This document shows positions 58,090 to 64,000 of a DNA stretch of 64,000 nt, in pieces; position 1 is the stretch's first letter; every line of letters starts with the position of its first letter. The translations under genes were made by a program, and so were the position numbers. Origin of the DNA: Acorus gramineus (taxonomy: Eukaryota; Streptophyta; Magnoliopsida; Acorales; Acoraceae); NCBI GenBank assembly GCA_030737835.1, contig CM060847.1, positions 24,397,455-24,461,454 of the forward strand, read 5' to 3'. The notes under the pieces were generated by a model, which searched no databases, was not told where the DNA came from, and saw only the letters and a list, made by a program, of their open reading frames with translations.

Positions 58090-58370
58090 TCAGTCCCAAT
58101 ATCCTACGTCACCATATTGAGGGTGAGGGTGAGGGTGTGGTGGGCCGGCGATGTGGCGACCCACTGGATTTGTGTAAGGATGATTATCAGCCTGCTAAGC
58201 CCCAATATCCTATGTCACCTATTGAGGGGTGAGGGTGAGGGTGAGGGTGCAGTGGGTTGGCGATAGCGACCCACTGGTTTGTGAAGTCCCAACATCCTTT
58301 GTCACCTATTGAGGGGTGAGGGTGAGGGTGTAGTGGGTTGGCGGTAGCGACCCACTGGATTGTATTGTTC
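58090..58370 (+). repeat. Minisatellite in copy G, three units, G4-type motif
   Basis: Three units of about 80-105 bp each contain cctatgtcacctattgagg, a (GGGTGA)n run, and a gttggcgatagcgacccactgg part. At 58226-58247 four GGG runs with 3-nt loops form a canonical G-quadruplex motif on the plus strand. The other copies have one to four units. Confidence 0.75.
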
Positions 58371-58893
58371 CTGCCATTTTGTGGCTTGTAAAATGATGAT
58401 TGTGGATTATAGCATCTGGTTGTGGTTAATATAAGCTATGATGCTTGGGTTGTGCTGTTCACTGAGCGTGTGGCTCACCCCTCGCATAATATTTTTCTCC
58501 AGAGTCATCTGAGTCGGATCCAGAGGAGGAGCTCCCCGAGGGATTTCATCAGTAGCGGAGTAGCACCACGTCCCACGAGTTTCAGAGGCTATCAGCATCC
58601 CTTGTGATTGTATGTATTTATTCCATGCTTGGGCACGCGTTTGTATTGTATTCGGATGTCTTTGTATATATTGGCTCTCACAGGATAGTAGATTATGTAT
58701 CGAGTCTGTAATATGTTTTTGAATTACAGATTCAGTCTTTTAGCTTCCGCATTTGGTGTATATATCATGTCAGCCCTGCTTTTACCTGTGTTGTCATTTT
58801 TAACTGTTGTGTGAGTATGTTATTGAACTCCTGTGTACTGATATCATATATACACTTGCCGCGTCCCGGGGACGGCCGCCCTGGGGCGTGACA

Positions 58894-60172
58894 ATTTAAC
58901 CCTAAAATCACTTCAGTCTCCTTTTCTTCTTTGGAGCCGCCGCTGACTGCGCTTCTTCTTATCTCTGCGAGACTTCATTTCTTTCTATCAACTATTTCAC
59001 CTTCTTGATCTCTCTTATTATTCAATTTTTTTTTTGTTGATTATTGGATGGTCGGGGTGTTCAATGATTGGTTATTATTAGGGAAGGTATGTCTTACATG
59101 GATCTCAAGAGTTTCAATTTAGATTTGAATTTTTTTAGTATTATCCTTTCCCTAATTAATCGTTTTAGTATTCCATAACCGTCCCATTAATCCCGAGGTA
59201 GTTATGATTTGTGATATCTTTTCGTTTTTTAATATTTGTTTTCAATTTGACATCCAAAAAATTCACGATTCTCCATTTCTGATTTGTGAATGATCGGCTT
59301 ATAGGAAAACAAATATGAATTTTATTTTTTATTCAGATCTAATTGGTGTATACGAGGTGAATTCACGATTTTTTTTTCTGTGCGATCTGATTCTGGTGCA
59401 AATAGAAATTGATAGATCCAAGTTAGGTTTTTTCGGATCCCAAAAATTACAATATTTTGTGATTTTTTAGTTTTCAAATGGATTTGAAAACAAACATCGA
59501 ATTTTATTTTTGTTTCAGTTCGATCGATGGAGAAGAAAAGAATTTGATTCATTTAGTTTTATTTGTGACCAGTTTGTGGTGCAAACAATGGCGATCCATT
59601 CAGGCTAGTCCTTTTTCGATCTGAATAAATTATGTTGATTTTGATTTTTCGTTATTCCTTTGAATCATCATATACATGTATTGAATCTGAATTTAATTTT
59701 AAATTCAGATACATGGCCTGTATCTTGATTTATATGCATTGTTGTGTACCAGGTATGATCTATACAATCGTTTTATGATTGTGTGTTTGTGTATAATTAT
59801 GCATAATGTGTCATTCATGATATTTTTTAGCTTTGTATCACCATTATTCGACTCATTCAAAATTTAGATTTTCAAATATAGTTCACATTCACTTGTATGG
59901 AATGTGTATTTGATAATTCAAATTCCAGATACACCTGTATCTGAATTTGATATCCAACCCATTTTGAAGGTTGTTATTTATATTTCCATGGATTTAATTA
60001 ATGTATAGCTGATTAATATCTAATTGCTTATTGTTGGTATTTTGAAGACCTTTTATGAATTTTCTGTGCAGTGCTCAGTAGCATGTAGACCATAATTGTA
60101 CATTTGGATTTTCAGATACATTACTATATCTTAATTTGATAATATGTGGTTGATGTTCTGATTTTTCACCAG
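58894..60172 (+). other. Leader-like region before two candidate exons
   Basis: After copy G comes a pyrimidine-rich stretch (cttcagtctccttttcttct) like a plant 5' leader, then AT-rich DNA with many tcagataca-type words and a donor-like accaggtatgat near 59750. No start codon with support is seen. It may be the first intron of the frame at 60175. Confidence 0.3.
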
Positions 60173-60174
60173 GC

Positions 60175-61098
60175 AGTGATGGTGATTTTATGGAGGACAC
60201 ATGCGAAGACTCAATTCATTTGGACGACATCAATGATTCATGTTATGTGGAAACCAGTTTGCCGAATGAATTGTTTGTTGTGGCTGGTCAGCAAAATGTA
60301 TACGAGATGCAACTTGTTTTTGAAGATGCGGAAATCGCGGCAACAAAAGAAGCTACCGTGAAGCTTTAGAAACAAGTTGATGAACATGGTTGATCAACAT
60401 GTTTTATACAACAATTTCAGATACAGTTGATTCAGATACATAAAGTGTTTACAAAAACATTAAGACATTTTCATCAAGGGATTTAGATATGTTTTATAGA
60501 ACATGAGTACAACATTTCAGATACAGTTGAGTATTCCAAATTATAAGTTTGAAGATATTAATACACTATACATTTTGATTCACGACACATACAACTTCTT
60601 AATAGCATGTAATGTGACTAATGGGATCTCTGTTTCTACATAATTGCTTCAGATTCAGATATATTTGGTTAACAGGTTTTCAGATACAGATAAAGTTGAT
60701 TCAGATACATACACTATTTACAAAAATATTAAGATATTTTTATCAAACCAATATATTATAATTATCAAATATAAGATAATAATACATGATCTACATTTAT
60801 ATGACATTTCAAACATTTCATTTGGTTATTTTCAATTGCTCATTCAATCAGATTTTGTTTCACTGAATTAAGAAACAATTGCATATTATATACATTTTCA
60901 TATACATGTCTCTGACTTATGTATTCGTTCATCATTTTTTTGTTTCCTCAGGAAAATGAACTGTGTACACAAGAAATCCTAAAACAATTGAAAAATGTCA
61001 ATTTTTCCTTTAATCTAGATACACTGGTAGACAAAGACAATGTAGCAGAAACAATTTCGTTATATATTAGAGATTTAGCACATGCTTCCAAACCTTAA
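60175..61098 (+). CDS. Two candidate exons of an unrecognised gene
   Basis: Exon one (about 60173-60357) follows tttttcaccag and reads SDGDFMEDTCEDSIHLDDIN, then LPNELFVVAGQQNVYEMQLV and ending IAATKEAT. A gtgaag donor-like site follows in phase 0; without splicing the frame stops at 60367-60369. Exon two (60952-61098) follows tgtttcctcag and reads ENELCTQEILKQLKNVNFSF, then LVDKDNVAETISLYIRDLAH and ASKP, then TAA. Both are in phase 0, so they join cleanly. The first is acidic. I recognise no family. The surroundings hold many tcagataca repeats and end at 61729-61800 in transposon-like sequence, so this may be a gene fragment carried by a DNA transposon. Confidence 0.4.
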
Positions 61099-61545
61099 AA
61101 AAAAAATCAGATTTGTTTGGATTCAGATACATGTATTTGAAACATTGATTTCAAACCAATCTTTTTTTAATCTGAAACACTAATTTTTCAAATGGATTTC
61201 AGATTCAATCAGATTAACAGGAGACCAGAAAATGGAAGGGAATCGTTTCATATTTAATTTTGAAAAATAGATATTTCGTCTTATAAGAAGTGCAAAAAAT
61301 TAATCTAAATTGATATGTTTATATCTCCCAAAAAAAAAAAAAAAAAACTGCAACGGTGAAGTTTTGATTGTGGCAAGAAATCTAACATTTTTTTTTTTAC
61401 CATTGTTGACAATCCGTTTGGGGAAGAGAATAAGATGATATGAACTCTTCATAATTGATTTTTTTTTTTAGTTCGTATGGTTTATCCTAATTTGGAAACC
61501 GTAAGTTTTAAATTTTTTTTTTGAATATATTTAGTCGGGGGAGAA

Positions 61546-61655
61546 GATTCAATGATCCCCTTTTTTGGGATTCCGTTATGAGCATTAATGATAGGGAGAG
61601 GATTCAATGATCCCCTTTTTTTTGGGATTCCGTTACGAGCATTAATGGTGATATT
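61546..61655. repeat. 55-bp tandem duplication
   Basis: gattcaatgatcccctttt and the sequence after it (gggattccgtta, gagcattaatg) occur at 61546 and again at 61601. Confidence 0.8.
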
Positions 61656-61895
61656 AGTTAGTTAGAGCCAATTTTTAAAAATCTTAGAAGGGTAGTCATG
61701 TCATTGTCATTTTGGTGGTTTGAAAAAGTCAAACAGAGAACCAATAGGAGAGTGCCACCTATTGGGGCTTACCAATAGGGCCTAGGTAGCAACACTATAC
61801 TTTATAACCTACATAAAAAATAATAATTGTGCCCTTTCATATAAGAATGATTTATTGAAGAGTGGAGAGTTGTGGTACTAATGAATGCATGCAGC

Positions 61896-62381
61896 TTAGC
61901 CTGTCAATTATCCAAAAAAAATATGAATTCGATCCGAATTCGTATCCAAAAAATCAGAAATATCCGATATTCGAAGATCTGGAGTGTGGATATGGATATC
62001 AGTCTATCCGATTCAAAAAATATCTGTATCCTACATATATTATAAAAATATAATATGTGTATTGTATATTACCCATATTGTTATCTTGTATGATTAATCA
62101 CAATGATAATATATTATAATACTATTAAATTTTCAATATATGATATCTGAAAGAGATGATAAGCCTTAAAATCTCAATTTTAATTTTAATGTCTTCTCTA
62201 ATAATATTTGATTATCCAAATTAATGTTAATATTCAAACATGTCAATTATCCAAAAAATATCTGTATCCGATCCATATCCGAAGGGATCCGAATTTGAAA
62301 ATTAATATCCATATCTGAATCCAAAAGTTAGGATATGGATATTGGCATATCCGATCCGTATCCGTTCGATTGACAAGCTTA
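61896..62381. mobile_element. hAT-type MITE rich in ATCCGAT words, perfect duplication
   Basis: A 486-bp element has ends ttagcctgtcaat and the reverse of taagcttgtcaat. Perfect 8-bp repeats, catgcagc, flank it (61888-61895 and 62382-62389). The inside repeats tatccgatcc-type words. No protein is encoded. Confidence 0.82.
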
Positions 62382-62389
62382 CATGCAGC

Positions 62390-64000
62390 TAGATAATATT
62401 GAAGAAGGGTTGTAGTAAATGATACTTTTATTGAAGGATTGGAGCAACAAAATTTTATCTAAAAAGTATATGATTCCCTTCCATCCTAGGGACCTTATCC
62501 AATAATAATAAAATAATCATATGAGGGATATATCCATGTAGTCTTCATCCACGCACAATTTTTTGTGTAAATAAAAAAAATATTTTAAAAAACTATCCTA
62601 AATGAACACCCTCAATTTTTATGAGGTCACAAATAAGAGATATATGTTACTCACTAAAAAAAATAAAGAGAAATATGTTACATCTTAAAAATGAGTTTTT
62701 TTTTCATATATATCATTCAACCAACCCTATATTGTCATAATCCCTCATTTGAAATTGTTAAAACCATCCTGGATATTTAAACCTTTCTAAGGGGTATTAT
62801 TAAAAATAACAAATTATCATGGATATTTTGTCAAAATGTGATTGTACTAGGGTAAAAAAATGCATTAAAAATGTTGAGATTTGGTGGATATGGATATGAT
62901 ATATATATATGAGATATATATACCCACACATATATAGATAATTTTTTGTTTCATCTTTATCTCAATGTAAAACCAATAAAAATAAAATAATAAAAAGTAA
63001 TGATATGGCATGATTAATACCATTTATTCCATTTATCTATAAAAAAAAATGTTTTTTTTTTTATTTTGTGGTATTAAAATATGCATTTTTTTCATTCTTA
63101 CATTTAATATAAAATCAAAGATCATAAATGATTAAGGGTAAAATTGGAAATAAAAATGTTACAAAAGAAGGAACAAATTTGAAAACTTAAACAATTTATT
63201 TTAGTATAATAGGATAATTACGTTGATTTTCTTAATAACAATTTACATCATGTAACACGTCTTTATGGAAAAATGAAATACATAATCCAATAATGGATTA
63301 AATAAAAAGGGTTATTTAGTTCCCACCTCACCTCTCCTAAAACAGTCAAATTATTAAAGAAAAACCCTTCAAAATACAATATTATTATATTGATTATTTT
63401 ACCCTCCCTATTAATGAAAAAAGTCTTCAATACCCTTCTACAACCACTTCAAATCTCTTACCACCCCCCGTTTGGGTCACGGGTTAAGCAACCCGATAAG
63501 CTTACTCAGTTTATCTATTTCCATGTAAGTGAGGCCCACCTTAAAAAAAAAAAGAACACATCTCATCACATCAAATCACCTATCAACACCTCTTATACAT
63601 CAATAGGGCTCACATGTCAAATCAATTTTTTACACCTTATTTGTATTTTATTCTTTATCAACCAAACAACTCAACCTTTATTCTTACGTTTTCCAATGGA
63701 GGAATAAAAAAAAAAAACACAATCAAACAAAAAATCTCTTATTCTTGTAGAATTGTTATCCATACTAGCATAGTTATCTATCCAGAATAACTCAATTCCT
63801 TAATCCAAACATGGGCTTAGAGTGCTGTAGATTCTTTTTTGGCATAAACAGAGCTTCAAGAAAAATACTTCATTTGGTAAAAAAAAAAAAGTAGTCCTAA
63901 AATACAATATTCCACCACATTGACCCCAAAAGACTTTTTCACTAATAGGGCGGGTAAAATGTCAATATACATAGGTTGAGATGGAATATTCCCCTAACAT
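62390..64000. other. AT-rich spacer, no gene seen
   Basis: Long A and T runs and short open frames without domains. 63600-63780 resembles the dispersed MITE-like sequence near 52560 and 48200. Confidence 0.5.

Larger units (their letters stand above)
56023..58555 (+). other. Putative spliced transcription unit of copy G
   Basis: Exon 1 ends at 56152 (tg before gtaagctc); intron 1 is 56153-57280 with the CpG-rich core; exon 2 is 57281-57316; intron 2 is 57317-58502; exon 3 ends at TAG 58553-58555. One phase is open across all three: EPFQRWEGVLVVETLGEAFR, CTESNRTSLPSL, DLDGRSRDDPVT, ESSESDPEEELPEGFHQ. It opens after a TAG at 56020-56022, with no ATG in it. The alternative phase of exon 1 (FGARRATEHPFLPL) is also conserved between copies. 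I cannot decide which, if any, is translated. Confidence 0.35.
55402..58893 (+). mobile_element. TG...CA element copy G, longest, perfect target duplication
   Basis: The element starts TGTTATATATGTGTCAC at 55402 and ends GGGGCGTGACA at 58893, 3492 bp. A perfect duplication, attta, flanks it (55397-55401 and 58894-58898). This copy lies outside the LINEs, so the family does not insert only there. It has a W-box array, a TATA-like ttatttaaa at 55828, an imperfect palindrome near 55967, donor after 56152, CpG-rich core, 36-nt block 57281-57316, three minisatellite units and an acceptor before 58503. It encodes no retroviral-type protein. Confidence 0.88.

Noticed and set aside
10242..58893. Terminal inverted repeats making the A-G family a DNA transposon
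   Set aside because: The two ends share only a TGTCAC word at different distances from the tip. TG...CA ends and 5-bp duplications fit LTRs better.
1..64000. CRISPR arrays, rRNA genes, riboswitches, bacterial operons
   Set aside because: Nothing of the kind is visible; the regular repeats present are plant minisatellites and tandem duplications.

Overview
This is nuclear DNA from a flowering plant, probably a eudicot. It is AT-rich and crowded with plant transposons. It contains GT-AG type introns, CTATAAATA-type TATA boxes and two genes for PELPK-type proline-rich cell-wall proteins. No prokaryotic or organelle features were seen. Only the two PELPK-like genes look like intact host genes. 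Nearly everything else is mobile-element sequence, relics of it, or AT-rich spacer.

Layout. 0-5.6 kb: AT-rich DNA with a four-unit tandem repeat of about 345 bp, then a partial copy of a segment that recurs at 6-7.5 and 22-23.5 kb. 5.6-37.6 kb: two tandem copies of a large segment (about 5.64-21.33 and 21.83-37.64 kb). Each carries the same 5'-truncated minus-strand LINE with the same deletion of the reverse transcriptase core. After the duplication, the two LINE copies were hit independently by members of one family of long TG...CA elements of 2.5-3.5 kb. Unit 1 has three members nested inside one another (A contains B, B contains C in reverse). Unit 2 has three separate insertions (D, E reversed, F). 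A seventh copy (G) lies at 55.4-58.9 kb. 37.6-43.9 kb: a hAT-type MITE with a perfect 8-bp target duplication, a foldback element, an AC microsatellite and the 3' part of a plus-strand LINE. 44-48 kb: two divergent PELPK-like genes. 49-51.5 kb: a CACTA transposon remnant. 51.5-55.4 kb: a hAT MITE and dispersed terminal repeats. 58.9-62.4 kb: two gene-like exons in a repeat-rich setting, then another hAT MITE.

The most unusual item is the seven-member element family. It has TG...CA ends and 5-bp target duplications (tttca, gtagt, attta and two near-perfect ones), which fits solo LTRs, but it is very long and internally complex. Each copy starts with a conserved block of about 250 bp. Four copies then carry a dense array of WRKY-type W-boxes, while three lack it. 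A TATA-like box, a pyrimidine-rich leader and, in three copies, a perfect 25-bp palindrome follow. Next come a consensus splice donor, a CpG-rich core of up to about 1 kb, a 36-nt exon-sized block between consensus splice sites, a G-rich minisatellite of variable copy number, a third conserved splice acceptor, and a short open frame ending at the same TAG in six of seven copies. Together these suggest a spliced transcription unit lying entirely inside an LTR-like element.

All calls come from reading the sequence by eye. No database search, alignment program or splice predictor was run. Boundaries without target duplications are approximate.
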